Assembly (NCBI GenBank): GCA_014281115.1
Contig: JACONQ010000005.1
Span: forward strand, 3,038,001-3,102,000
Reading direction: 5' to 3'
Length of the DNA stretch: 64,000 nt
From: Laburnicola sp. R22_1
Lineage: Eukaryota; Ascomycota; Dothideomycetes; Pleosporales; Didymosphaeriaceae
Shown: piece by piece, positions 47,571 to 58,936 of the stretch
Position numbering within the stretch: position 1 is the first letter of the stretch
How the letters are laid out: each line of letters begins with the position of its first letter
Program-made: the position numbers and the translations under genes
Notes under the pieces: model-generated
Database searches by the model: none
What the model was told of the DNA's origin: nothing
What the model saw: the letters and a program-made list of their open reading frames with translations, nothing else

Positions 47571-49008
47571 TAAAAACAAAACAAAATTATTTACTCATCT
47601 ATAACATTCCAAAAAGCACAATACGATGAAAACACATATCTCGTTTTGCGTCTCTGGATTTGCTGATGAGACTTGGTCACAAGACGCTCAGCGCGAAAGC
47701 GCAGGCACAGTTCTCTAAACCTCAGGTATTCAACGTAGAGGTTCGCCTACTATCTGATGTCCCTCTTCGGCATAGCTGAGCTTAAAAAGTCTAGAGATTT
47801 ATTGGGGATTGAGTTACCCCAGGATGCAGAAGAGAAATGGGTATCGAATGCAAGGACTACATACCAAGTGACAGGTCGCCTCGCATCGTAGATTTCTACC
47901 TTGTTTTGGATCTGAAAGGTCCGTTTCCAACAAAGCTTGCAGATCGTCTTGCGTGTATAGAGGGTTTTCGTCTGATGATAGCGCCTGCGATGCCAGTGCG
48001 CTAATCCGCCTTGCCATGTCGTGTTCCGAAGGACGAGAGGACGCAAAGCAATGTGCCAAGGGCTAGGGAGTAGTCGCGGAGACGAGCCCTGGAGAGGACT
48101 AGAGGACGCCAGTCAAGGTGCTGAGGGCGAGGGAGTGGCCAGCGCAGCCGATGACAAGAGGACGCAAAGCAATATGCCAAGGGCGAGGGAGTAGTCAGCG
48201 CAGCCGCGGACGAGAGGACGAGATGACGCGCTGAGGGATGGGGGTGTTGGTTGTGTGAGTCTTGAGGCGCGGCTTCTGCCCGTGGTTGAGTTGAAGCGTT
48301 GTCGTACATCACTCTGCGTTTGTATTATATATCCCCGGGTAACACACAGTAGTTTGACTTGCTGCTGTGATACAAAGAAGGTAGCGGATTCGATAAATAT
48401 CCATGAGCGAACAAGATTTTGGCTATCTCATTAGGGGTGCTTCCGTCAAGTCGAGGTGCTTCTACTACAAACGATAGTAAGCTTCGGCGTCTGTACATAG
48501 GTAACGTATGGAGAACATATATGATATGTGTAAAATTGCTCTTCCATCCAGCTTCTTCCACGTCAACTGAATTCTCTGGTCATTTCGCCGAGAAAGTCTA
48601 GGAGTCGCTCTTCTCGACATAGCCTCTGTCACATTTCCGTTGTAGCGGCATATTATTAATTATATTCTAAAACAAATAGGAAAACCATACCAACATTCGC
48701 GGCAGTTTCACCGGCTAGATGATATGCGTTTGGTCATTCAGCGAATGCCATTATCGGTAGGCTTGATTGGAAATCATTATGCTAATTGTCTACTTTAACT
48801 TAATTTCAACTGTAAATGCTTTAACTTCTACTTAATAGTATCAAAAACGCAATCAAAGAAGCATACCATAGGAAGTACAGTTCAAGGGAATGTCCAATAA
48901 AACAAACGCAACAGGGTAAGACTTATATCTCTCGTCAAAAGCATAGTTTATCCCTTGAGTCTATTCGGACTATATAAAAATCTAGTACAGTTCGGCGTGG
49001 AGCCCAGT
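47571..49008. other. Intergenic region with an imperfect repeat cluster
   Basis: Ordinary composition. At about 48030-48240, GAGGACGCAAAGCAAT followed by GTGCCAAGGGC and AGGGAGTAGTC recur two to three times imperfectly. The open frames over this cluster follow the repeat and look non-coding. No domain recognised elsewhere. Confidence 0.5.
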
Positions 49009-50800
49009 CTATTCCAGCGTATATCCGTGGTGAACTTTTGCCTTCGGCTGAACAGACCCCGAGTAGGAGAACAACTGTTTGGGGTCATACTTGGACTTGA
49101 GCTTCTGCAGCCTAGGCAGGTGATCGCCGTAGTATTTCTCTTGAGCCTTATTGCCCACCAGCCTCGAGTCTGCGTAGTTGATGTACATGCCCCAGTCCGA
49201 TCTAGGTGTCTCTTTGGTAACAGCGTCGACCCAGCCGTCCAGGAACCCAAAGGAGCTGGCAGGATATGTCTCGTTATTCTCGTAACGATCATAAAACTGA
49301 ATGATGTACAGGTGTTCCCTCCAGGAATATGCCGTAGCATCCTTGTCGACCTTGGCGACCTGCGAGTTCTTGCCGCCGTGCATGTCGAGCTGGAAGAACC
49401 AGAAGCGGTCGACGACTTTGTTGGCAACGTCAAAGTAGTAGTCGACGAAAGCTTGAGCGGCGGTACCGTTGAGACCTTTAAGGGTAAGGCTCTTGGCGTA
49501 GAAGTTCTCTTGCTGGCTGATGTTAGTAACCACGCTTCCAAAGAATGGAGCATAGGTGGCGACGAAAACACCGAACACCTTGGCAGCTGTGATATTTTGT
49601 ACAGCCCTCAATGGCATTACAATTTTAGATGATACCAGACTGTTCGTAGTCTTTCGTTTGCTACTGTGGGGGTGGAATTTGACTTACAGGGCTGGGATGG
49701 ATCCAGTCAACCTCCTCATAGTTAGAGTATGCGATAACGGCTTGAATCCAGTTGAGAGACTGGGGCTCGGAGACATTGTAGCCCTTGGGAAGAGTATCAA
49801 GGAGGGGCTGGAATGCCTTCTTCCACTGCGCGGGAGTGCCATAGTAGAGGCCCTCGATTCCAGGCTGGCCCTTGTTATAGTCGCCGATTCGGAAGTTTAC
49901 CTGATATTCATTAGTCATCATGACCCAAACTATCCGGATATACTGCACAGCTTACCTCCCTTGGCATAGTGTCTTTGGCATACTTTTCGACGGCCTCAAG
50001 ACCGGCCATAGCAGTGTCCTTGGTCCACCCAAGAGACACACCAAACTTAGTCAGGGTCTTAGGCGCCGCGAAAGTGCTCAATTTCCACGAGGCGACGATA
50101 CCGAAGTTGGATCCCGCACCCTTGATGCCCCAAAAAAGGTCCGCGTTTTGAAAACGGGAGGCCTCCTTGACACTGCCATCCGCAAGCACAACGGTGACAC
50201 ATTCAACGGAGTCGACAGCAAGACCGTGCATGTGAGAGCTGAATCCAAAACCTCCGTGAAGGAAATGACCCGAAACACCAACGCTACGTATAATTAGATA
50301 CATAAGCTTGAAAAGTGGAAAATAATATGCACTTACCCAGGGCAGGTACCATGAGAAATGGCGCGGCCGTATTGCTCGTAGAGCACAGTCGCTACGTGAC
50401 CCAATCGTGCACCAGGTTGAACTGTCGCAATGTTCTTCCTCGCGTCATAGGTGACGTTGTACATTTGATCGAGCTCGACAACGAGGTGGCCGTTCTCTCC
50501 ACCAAAGCCATACGATGCGTAACTGTGACCACCCGACTTGGCAGAGACCTTGATGCCGAGCTTTTTCCCGCACTTGACCGAGTCCTGGATGTGCTTGGTG
50601 GTGGTCGGTACAGAGATGGCAGTGGGAAGGTAGGGCAGGCGGATGTTGAAGGGCGCAACATCCTCATTCCAACCCTCCGAACCCTTGACATTGATGGGAA
50701 CGCCGGCGTCGGTGAGACACTTGTCGATTGTAGCCTTCGCAACGAGCGCTTCGGCCGTAGAGGCAACCAAGCCAGCGGAAAGAAGAGTAGCGACACGCAT
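49009..50800 (-). CDS. Secreted FAD-linked oxidase, berberine-bridge/AA7 type
   Basis: The ATG at 50800 starts a signal peptide (MRVATLLSAGLVASTAEAL). Exons are 50800-50337, 50283-49956, 49900-49688 and 49512-49009. Introns are 53, 55 and 175 bp, with consistent phases, giving about 502 aa. The first two joins are solid. The third is long but ends after a TTACTAAC branch and gives a family-typical length; a tiny extra exon inside it is possible. The FAD domain carries SGGHSY (H92) and GTCPG (C153), the pair that binds FAD doubly in glucooligosaccharide oxidases. GGENGHLVVELDQM and LFWGIKGAGSNFGIV follow. The C-terminal BBE motif lies in YYGDHLPRLQKLKSKYDPKQ. Known family role: oxidises oligosaccharide reducing ends with production of hydrogen peroxide. 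Substrate unknown. Confidence 0.88.
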
Positions 50801-50866
50801 GATGAGCAACGAAAGAAAGACTGTAGCCTGCGGACGAACGAAGAAACATAGTGAGGACCGAGTGAC

Positions 50867-50874
50867 TTTATATC
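50867..50874 (-). promoter_or_regulatory. Putative TATA box of the AA7 oxidase
   Basis: GATATAAA on the minus strand, about 67 bp upstream of the ATG at 50800. Confidence 0.4.
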
Positions 50875-51441
50875 TCGGTTGCTGACGTAGGACCTTGGTA
50901 GGATTCGCGCGGTCGAGTGAACACGGGTCATCGCCTCGTAACTATGGATAGCTAGCCCGCAAATTTAGTCGAGAACAACAAGCAGATCAAGCCACACTTA
51001 CTGTCTAGTACTTGCAATATATCAGCAAGTAAGCGACAGAGAGATGGTCGACCAGGAAGCCGGACCGGCCCCGCCTACTGCCAGCTGCACAGTCCTTGGC
51101 ACGTCGAAGGAATGCTTCTTTTTGCGTTCATTTCTTGGTCGAGGTAGCTAGGTCCAAGGTTGCAATTACGCGTCCAGATCCTCCGTACCGGTTGTTGGAT
51201 CCTCGCTACCGGCGTAGCGCAACATCTAGAAGAAATCCACGTGGCGCCGTGTCAGATCTTGTGTGCAGACAAGATATGCATGGCTCGAGGATGTACCCGC
51301 GGCCCGATATTCCTGGTGCCTGGATGAGAAGCCGGTTAAACACCAAGGGTTAAAGACCAATTGTAGACGCCACGAAAACGCCAGCTTTGTCCCGTTATCT
51401 TGCCTGCTCAGCTGCTCGGTCAGCACTTGGGAGTCTATGTA
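50875..51441. other. Upstream region of the AA7 gene to the hAT insertion site
   Basis: Ordinary composition with no recognisable coding sequence. The 8-bp hAT target duplication CTTGTGCA starts at 51442. Confidence 0.5.
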
Positions 51442-54238
51442 CTTGTGCACACAATTGTCAACAATCAAATATACTTCCAAATCTCGAGCTTCGAACGGCC
51501 GAGTTGCCAAATCAAGTAAATCAAGTCTTTGCCGTATAAATTGAGGCGGAAATCAAGTCCAAAATAAAGATTTGACTTGGAGATTTGATAGATTTGATAG
51601 TGTTGTTTAGCTATAGAAGCGAGTGGGTGTTGCTGCAAAAGTTGGCTTATTTGGAGTTGTTGATTGGCCACAACTTACTGCCGGCATCACGCCCAGGCCC
51701 CCTAGCCATCTTATCGCGCACTTGACGCGCTGTTTTGTTACTATCGCCTATCCATCGGCGTACTTTTGTTGGTGTTTTAGCTATTGCAGTTAACTTATTG
51801 CGTACTTTTCGCTGCCTTTGCTTACCTTGTGGGCTTGCTAATAGCCCGAGATGCCCCCTAAACGCGCCATCGATGGCAACGCACGCGCCGGAGTACGCGC
51901 CAACGGCGCCGTAGAGGTGACCGATGAAGGTGGAGGTCGCGGCAAGCGTTAGAAAGTACGCACCCAGCGGGCTATTGAAGGCGACTCGCTGCCAGCCGGC
52001 ACTGCCAGTCAGCCGATAGAGCTGCCCGAAACGCAGCTAACTGCGCCGCTGTCGCCTCAATCGTCGCCATTACGGGGAGCTAGCCAGCTAGCCATGCCCG
52101 CCGAAGACCCGCTTGTCGGCCAGGTTATAGATGCCTTACAGCGGCTGTGGGAGCTGCAGTTGCTGGAGTCGCAGGCGTTGTTAACGCCATCGTCGGCGTC
52201 AAAGGCAGCCACGGAGGCTTTGACTGTGGAGGATAATAATGTCGTTAGCGGCGGCTTTGACAAGCGCTTTGCGGACAATTACGATGGCATTGATTAGGAG
52301 AAGCTGGCTTGGTACCAGGTGCCGCGGCGTACTCTTGTTGGCAAGAAGAGCTGGGTCTTTTAGTACGGCTATCGCGTCGCGTTAAAGCAAAGTCCTGCAC
52401 AAATTGCGGCTAATAAGCCTAAGCGTACCTTCTTTGTGTGCCGCTTCTGCCACCACAACGCGCCAACGAGCAGCATAATTGAGGTGACGGATGCCACAAG
52501 CTCCGTGGCGAAGCACCTAGGTTGTCAAAGGCGCGGCCATCGCCTAACTGCGCGCGGGAAGCAGCTGCCACAGCTGCCGGGTGGTTAGTCAACTATCTTT
52601 GACGCGATAAAGAAGGGCGTACCTGTCACGCAAGCTGTGGTTAATGAGCTAAGTAACTTTGATGTTTAAGGCTTCTGGCTCGCCGCTGTGCAATGGCTTG
52701 TTGAGAATAACCATCCGCTGCGCGAATTGGAGACTGAGAGCTTCTGGCGCATGCTACAGTTCGCCAATCCTGCGGCAGTTCAAGCGCTGTGGACAAGCCA
52801 CAACAGCGTGTTGAGGTTCGTACTGTGGCTCTATAACTACCTTGTTCCTATTGTTAAAGTAGAATTAGCGACTGCGAGCAGTAAGGTGCACGTTAGCTTT
52901 GACAGCTGGACTGCAAAAGGTGGCAAGCGCGGCTTCTTTGGTGTCGTTGCTTACTACGTTGACACTGTGGGCAGGATTTGAGACTTACCTATTGCGCTGC
53001 CACAGCTCGCTGGCGTCCACAGCGGCGAGAGGATAGGCGAATGTGTTGATAAAGCGCTGTAGGCGTTTGATATAATGGCGGAGAAGCTAGGTTACTTTGT
53101 GTTAGATAACGCTGCAAGTAATAATGTGGCAGTGGAGTACTTGAGTAAATAGTATAGATTTACTGTCGCTTAACGCCGCCTTTGTTGCAGTTGCCACACT
53201 ATTAATCTTATTAGCCAAACTGTTATGTTTGGCAAGGATAAAGACGCCTACGATAATGACCCAAAGCACGAGAAGGATGAGGAGAAGTTTATGAATAAGT
53301 GGCGGCGGCTGGGGCCTTTGGGAGTGTTTCTAGACATCATCAACTTTATTAGTACGCCAAAATAGTACTCTAGTTTCTCTACTTTCCAGCACCTTGCGTT
53401 AGCTGAAGACCCCACAAATAAGGCCTTATTATTGGCCGTTGTTAAGGCGTGCGTTACACGCTAGAATAGCTATTGTGCTGCCTTTAAGCGTGGGCTTATC
53501 CTCTAACGTCCCATCACTAACTTCGCCAAACACCACATCTCACAGATCGAAGCGCTTAATCAAAAAACTAATAAGCTGCTAGCTGCTTTGGCGTAGATGC
53601 GATCAACTGGTCTATAAGCAGCAGACTAGGCAGTTATCACTAAGTATGTGGATGTGTTGAAGCCGCTCAAAGCAGCTATAGAGCGGCTGGAAGGTCGTGG
53701 TAAGAGCAAGCAGCCAGGTGATTGCAAGCTTAATGGGCGCTTTGGCGCCATTTATGAGGTTATCCCTACTTTTGAGCAGCTTATAAGCGCTTATGAAGAG
53801 CGCTTAATTACCTATTGCGATGTTGACTTTGAGTAAGAAGACGCTCTGGAAGACTATTTGGCCATTAACCTGCGCGGCGCTGTTGCCAAACTAAAGCTCT
53901 ATTATAGCAAACTGAGCGACAGTACTGCCTATTGCGCTGTGATTGTACTCCACCTGCGCTATTATAACTACTGTAAAGTCGCTTGGGTGGGTGACCTAGC
54001 TTAATTACCGTAGCGGCTGCCGACGCTGCCTTTTAGCAACTTTGGCGCCTCTATAGTGGTACTGTTGCTCCCCAGCCGCCTCCACGCCCGCTGGTTAAGC
54101 GGTCCAATACTATTGACGACGCTGTTGACGCGATTATTAAGGCGGAGAGCGACTCTGATAAAGAAACTGGCGATAAGTACAAGCGCTGGCGGGCTTGTGA
54201 GCCGCGTTGGAGCCGCGCCGACTTTGATCGAGAAGGTA

Positions 54239-56026
54239 AGCTAGCGCAGCCGGTTGTGAGACACCCAGGGATATGAGACACCGCGCAGAAATCCTCCACC
54301 CTTCAAAAAATCGCGATAATTGATTCAGCGTAATTACAATTGCCACTCACTACACATAGATTGCAGAGTTTTAGCTGCTACTTCTGCTACTAGTTTTTCT
54401 GCCTCCTTTTCTTTGTCAGGACTATTGTTTTGTTGCTCTATAAGCTTAGAGGCCTCTACTGCTATCTTAATCGTATCTACGTTGGCAAAGCGTTGATTTG
54501 GGTCCATACGAACCCTCTTTTGTGGTGCTTAAGGCTTAAGAGCCTCAAGTTGGCTCTGCAATTGTTTGTTCTCTGCTTCTAGCGCTACTAAGCGAGTATT
54601 TGCAACTGCAATTGCCTTGCCAGCTTTTTCAAACAGTTAGTGAACCTTCCGGCCTATACTCTGCTCTTTGTGAAGCGCTCGCTGAGCTATAAACAGATCA
54701 CAAGGGCCGCGGGGGGTAGAGAGATAGCTCTCAATTAGTTGTTGAGCTTGATTCTGGCGAGGTGGCGTAACAGGCCTTCGAGCGACTTGAGATGAGTTAA
54801 TTACTCGCTCAATGTTTAATGGGCAGATGCCTGCAGTAGCCCATCCAGCGCGAATAACTCTCTTAGTGATTGCACCCTCTCTAGCAACGTAGTAGGCAGT
54901 AATAAAGCGTTCCTTTTTAACTAGGGCAGCATCATTAAGGTGTGATAACTCCTAGATCTGCTGGCGATAGAATTGTTTTACTACTAAGAAAACAGAGAGA
55001 TCTAGGGGCTACAAAACATAAGATAAGTGAGCAGGGAGAAATAGAAGCCTGACTTTATTCTGCTTGCAGATCCACAGGAAGTCTAGGTCCACATAGCTGC
55101 CGTGGCCATCCAAAATCAGCATCCTCTAGCGATCCTCCAAGGGCGCAGTTTCTGGCAGAAATACGCGTTGCAGCCACTCAACGCCAATTGCGTTAGATGT
55201 CCAGCCATTCTCTAAGGTTGCGTATAGCTAGTCAGGTATTATTAATAGAAACTAGGTGCTCTGTAGGTGTTTGCCTTTGAAAATAACCACAGGCCTCAGC
55301 TTCTTGCCCATTGCCAAAACGCACTCGATTATTAACGCCCACTCGCGATTCTCTAGCAACTAATAGTAAGCCTTTGTTTTCTGGCTGTCTGCGAGTACTC
55401 TGGTGTTTGCACATACACCTAGGGCCTTGCCAGTCTTGTCCATATTCCATATATCCTCATTGCGTATGTTCAGCTCAACGCGGAGCTGCTTATAGAGCTC
55501 AAGAAACTTGCGTATTGCCTCCTAAGTTGCTCCCTCAGCTCTCGCAGCCTTAATCTTCCTACCCACAATAGAGGCGACGCGTGAGTTGCGTTTAATAAAG
55601 TAGGATATCCAGTGTTTACCCACTAATGTGGGCTCGCCGTTTATCCTTAGGATTTGATTCGCCATTTCTCGTGTACGAGCGTGAGAAGGAGGATACCCGC
55701 GTGCGTCCTCTTCAAGTATCTATTGTACAAGGAAGTCCTCTTATTATGGAGTTAATCGTTGCTAGTATACGTGGCTATTTTGCCAGTTTTATGAACCGCG
55801 TACGCGCCTCAAGAGCGTGGCTAGGGGGATGTTGTGTGCCTTTGCAGCAGCTCGTTAACTAGGAAAAACGCCAGCATTGAGATTAGTAATAGCTGCTTGA
55901 ATTGCTGCCTCACGATTGGCCATTTTGGTAGGGTGGATGTGGAGATATCGCGATTTTTTTGAGGGGTGGAGGATTTCTGCGCGGTGTCTCATATCCCTGG
56001 GTGTCTCACAACCGGCTGCGCTAGCT
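54239..56026 (-). mobile_element. Pogo element A, 1788 bp, degraded
   Basis: Inverted repeats of about 80 bp begin AGCTAGCGCAGCCGGTTGTG, with one substitution and one indel between ends. TA on both sides (54237-54238, 56027-56028). Within the repeat TGAGACACC occurs at offsets 19 and 36. The transposase is homologous to that of element C, which is also 1788 bp, but the repeats are not similar. Confidence 0.9.
54334..55923 (-). pseudogene. Pogo transposase of element A
   Basis: Starts MANREAAIQAAI and ends LQSMCSEWQL, the same ends as the intact protein of element C. In between it has stops, a frameshift near the N-terminal HTH, and substitutions. The motif NMDKTGKALGV keeps the first Asp, LILDGHGSYVDLDF keeps the second, and LPAHLSYVL-stop-PLDLSVF disrupts the third region. 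Mostly TAG/TAA stops. Confidence 0.85.
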
Positions 56027-56028
56027 TA

Positions 56029-58156
56029 CCGTGCCCGTGCGCGCAGCGACCCACGTCGCGCAACGCCTCACGAACAACATGCTCACCACTTTAAAGATGA
56101 GGTTATTAAGCCACCCACAATAACTATTATTACAAGATACTTTAGTGGAGTAATAGAGTAATGCTTGCGATTAAGTTATACTATTTATATTTACGCGGAA
56201 GGTTAATAGTACGGCCACGAGAGTTGATTTTAGGTGGAGCCTCTGGTGAAGCTTCTGGGGACGCTGCGACAGCTGCAGAGCCGCCACCGCGTCTCTGACG
56301 CTTAGGCTTTGATAGAGGAGGACCTGAAGCTTTGCGCTTCCTGTTCTAGGTAGTTTGAGATGCTCTCTTAGTGTTTTGGGCTTCAATTCGAGCAGCGCGC
56401 GCGGTCTCTTTCTTGGCCTTCTCCCTCTCCCTCACCACCTTGGCTGCCTCTCTCGCCACACGTCTCTCCTGAGCCTGCTGCTCTCTATAGAGCTTGGCAG
56501 CAGCTTGAAGCTCCTTCCTATTAGCCTTTGCAAGCTGCTCTTTATGCTCTTCTTGTTGTTTCACTGTCTCTCGTGCACGTGCCTCTCTAATCTTACGCGG
56601 AGACCAGAAGACGGCACCACCGTGGTACTCCTCTCGCTGCTGCAAGTTAAGAGGTTTGCTGCGCTTCTTATGCTTCTTCTTAGCAGTAAGAGCCTTTCTT
56701 AGCCTATTGTTCTTATAGTGTAGCAGCTCGTTTTGCACTTGGAGTTGGTGGAGTGTTTGGGAGAGCGACTTTGACTCTTCTGCGGCGGTATCCCTCACTG
56801 CAGAGCGTACGAGACGCTCCATCTGACGCCAGTCGCTCTCTTTGGGGGCTGAGGGATCTGCTTCACCTTTATCCTGCTCCCTGGATCCCTCTCTCTGGAA
56901 GCGTTTGAGTATAACCTCTGGCTCCATGGGCCATATACTAGTAGCTTCAAAGGACTTGAGGATAGTCTCTGTCTTGAACAAGGACTCCTACGCTCTCCAG
57001 AATAGTGGGAAGAAGTCTCCCTTCTTAACTGTAATAAGCCCTTAGGTCTTCTAGAGGTGAGTGGAGAGCTCCTTGGAGTAGGCGGCGGAGAGAGGTTTAA
57101 ACATGGCTACGTTGAGAGGTTGAAGCGTATAGGTGGAGTAAGGGGGAAACACGGCTAGGAGGATGCGATAGGAGTCGCAGTAGTTGATAAACTCCTTTAT
57201 AAGGTGACTGCCATGGCTGTTAAGTATAAGGAGACGCCAGTCTCTCCCTTGGCGCGCTTTCTGCTTCGTGCAGCGGTTGAAAACCTGCTCTAGCTATGCC
57301 AAACTAACGTCGTTATTTGTCCAGCCAGATGGAGATGAGGTAATAAAGACGTTGTGCTTCCCTACTTTAACGTTGGCCACCCAGGTTAACTGCAGTGACT
57401 TAGATAACGCTTAAAAGATAAGACTAGGCGGTAGAGCACTCCTATCCGCGCAAACAGCTGCTAAGAGAGTTATCTATTTACGAGAGCCATCTTGGAGTGA
57501 TGCTTGCACCTCCTTTAACTCCTATTGCCGTTGACTAAACACTTGTTTTAAGCGTCCTGTTACACCAATTATAAAGCCCTTCTTATCCATATTGTAGGTG
57601 TGGGACGGCTGTATGTTGTACTGCCTCATCTTACAAAGTAGCAAGTCAAAATATAGTTCGTACTTAACGTATGAATCAGCTTTGTGGCGGCGAGAGTCCA
57701 TCCCAGAGGACCATTTGGAGACGAGATGATCGCCTTGTCGATGGAGAAAGCGGTTAACCCAAGAGTCGCTCACGCTCTCTGTGGCTACTTAGGATGCGAG
57801 ATTTTTTATCATCTCTCTTATAGGAGGCAGCCCTCTCTTTGTAAGGTTTTTAATGTATTGTACGAGCTCTAACTCTTGTTGTAGGTTGAGTATTTGTTGA
57901 TCGCGATCCTTAGCTTCCCGTGGGCGCTGACAACCCTTGTGTCTTCGGGTCAGCGTACTGTACGCCACACCGAAGTCACGAGCAATTGCCCTATATGAAA
58001 AGTGTTCTCCTGGTTCCAGCGATTCGATTGCTGCAATCGCGTCATCGATCGGTGCCATGGTGATGGAGTTACGAGGCGTTGAAGTTTGAGAGTTGTCTGG
58101 TGTTTTGGTGTTCGTGAGGCGCTGCGCGACGTGGGGCGTTGCGCGCACGGGCACGG
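56029..58156 (-). mobile_element. Pogo element B, 2128 bp, degraded
   Basis: Inverted repeats of about 50 bp begin CCGTGCCCGTGCGCGCA. The 3' TA (58157-58158) and the TA next to element A form its target duplication. Without A and B the hAT frame reads DREG-NPVRYW without gap. CGCGCA[A/G]CG[A/C]C occurs at offsets 12 and 29. Confidence 0.85.
56346..58058 (-). pseudogene. Pogo transposase of element B (long coiled-coil C-terminus)
   Basis: Starts MAPIDDAIAAIESLEPGEHF with a HTH (YRAIARDFGVAYSTLTRRHK). A CENP-B-like second HTH follows (SDSWVNRFLHRQGDHLVSKW), then YNMDKKGFIIGV, where the usual D-E is D-K. A stretch with several stops (about 56980-57520) leads to an open C-terminal 211 codons (56981-56346) rich in Lys, Glu and Arg, probably coiled coil. 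It represents a different pogo lineage from A and C. Confidence 0.8.
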
Positions 58157-58195
58157 TAACCCAGTCCGCTATTGGCTTGGGTTACGCAACAAGTA

Positions 58196-58896
58196 CAGTG
58201 TCCGTGCGCGTAATGCGCATGTTCGCGTAATGCGCACCCTTTTACTAGGAAAAGAAAAGAAAATAAGTAACTTTAAAGCTATATAACTCTTTAACTACTT
58301 TTTCTTTTTAAAAGCTTCCTTAACTAAAGTTATATAAAAACACTATCTCTATAACTCTAGAATTTTAGTTTTCTAATAATAAATAGTTTTAAGAAAAAGT
58401 ATAAAAGTACTAAAACTTAAGTCTCTAAAATTTAAAAGTGAAATTTTTTTAAGAGTAAAGTATACTTTTAAAATATATTTTATATTAGGACTTTTTTATA
58501 AATAGCTACTTAAAAAGATAGATTATCTTTCCTAAATTTTATATTTAAAAAAGATAAAAAGATAATATAACTTCCTAATTAATAATTTTATTAAAAAGAA
58601 CTTAATATAAAATATAATTTAAATAATATACTTTACTTCTAAAAAAATATCACTTTTAAATTTTAGAGACTTAAGTTTTAGTACTTTTATACTTTTTTCT
58701 TAAAACTATTTATTATTAGAAAACTAAAATTCTAGAGTTATAGAGATAGTGTTTTTATATAACTTTAGTTAAGGAAGCTTTTAAAAAGAAAAAGTAGTTA
58801 AAGAGTTATATAGCTTTAAAGTTACTTATTTTCTTTTCTTTTCCTAGTAAAAGGGTGCGCATTACGCGAACATGCGCATTACGCGCACGGACACTG
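58196..58896. mobile_element. 701-bp foldback MITE with about 250-300-bp inverted arms
   Basis: TA on both sides (58194-58195, 58897-58898). The outer ~245 bp of each arm are almost identical inverted copies; similarity fades toward the centre near 58546. Ends CAGTGTCCGTGCGCGTAATG. CGCGTAATGCGCA occurs at offsets 12 and 29. The AT-rich interior has no coding capacity. Confidence 0.93.
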
Positions 58897-58936
58897 TACC
58901 TAGTGTTGGCGCAGTTTGTGCTTGATATAATGAGTA

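Noticed and set aside
47750..48312. Three overlapping minus-strand frames near the AA7 gene
   Set aside because: They follow an imperfect nucleotide repeat, overlap in different frames and show no domain.
48948..50303. Alternative frames on both strands within the AA7 gene
   Set aside because: The spliced minus-strand model explains the region with FAD and BBE motifs; the others are shadows.
55232..55553. Separate small genes inside pogo element A
   Set aside because: They are pieces of the decayed transposase or its antisense, not independent genes.
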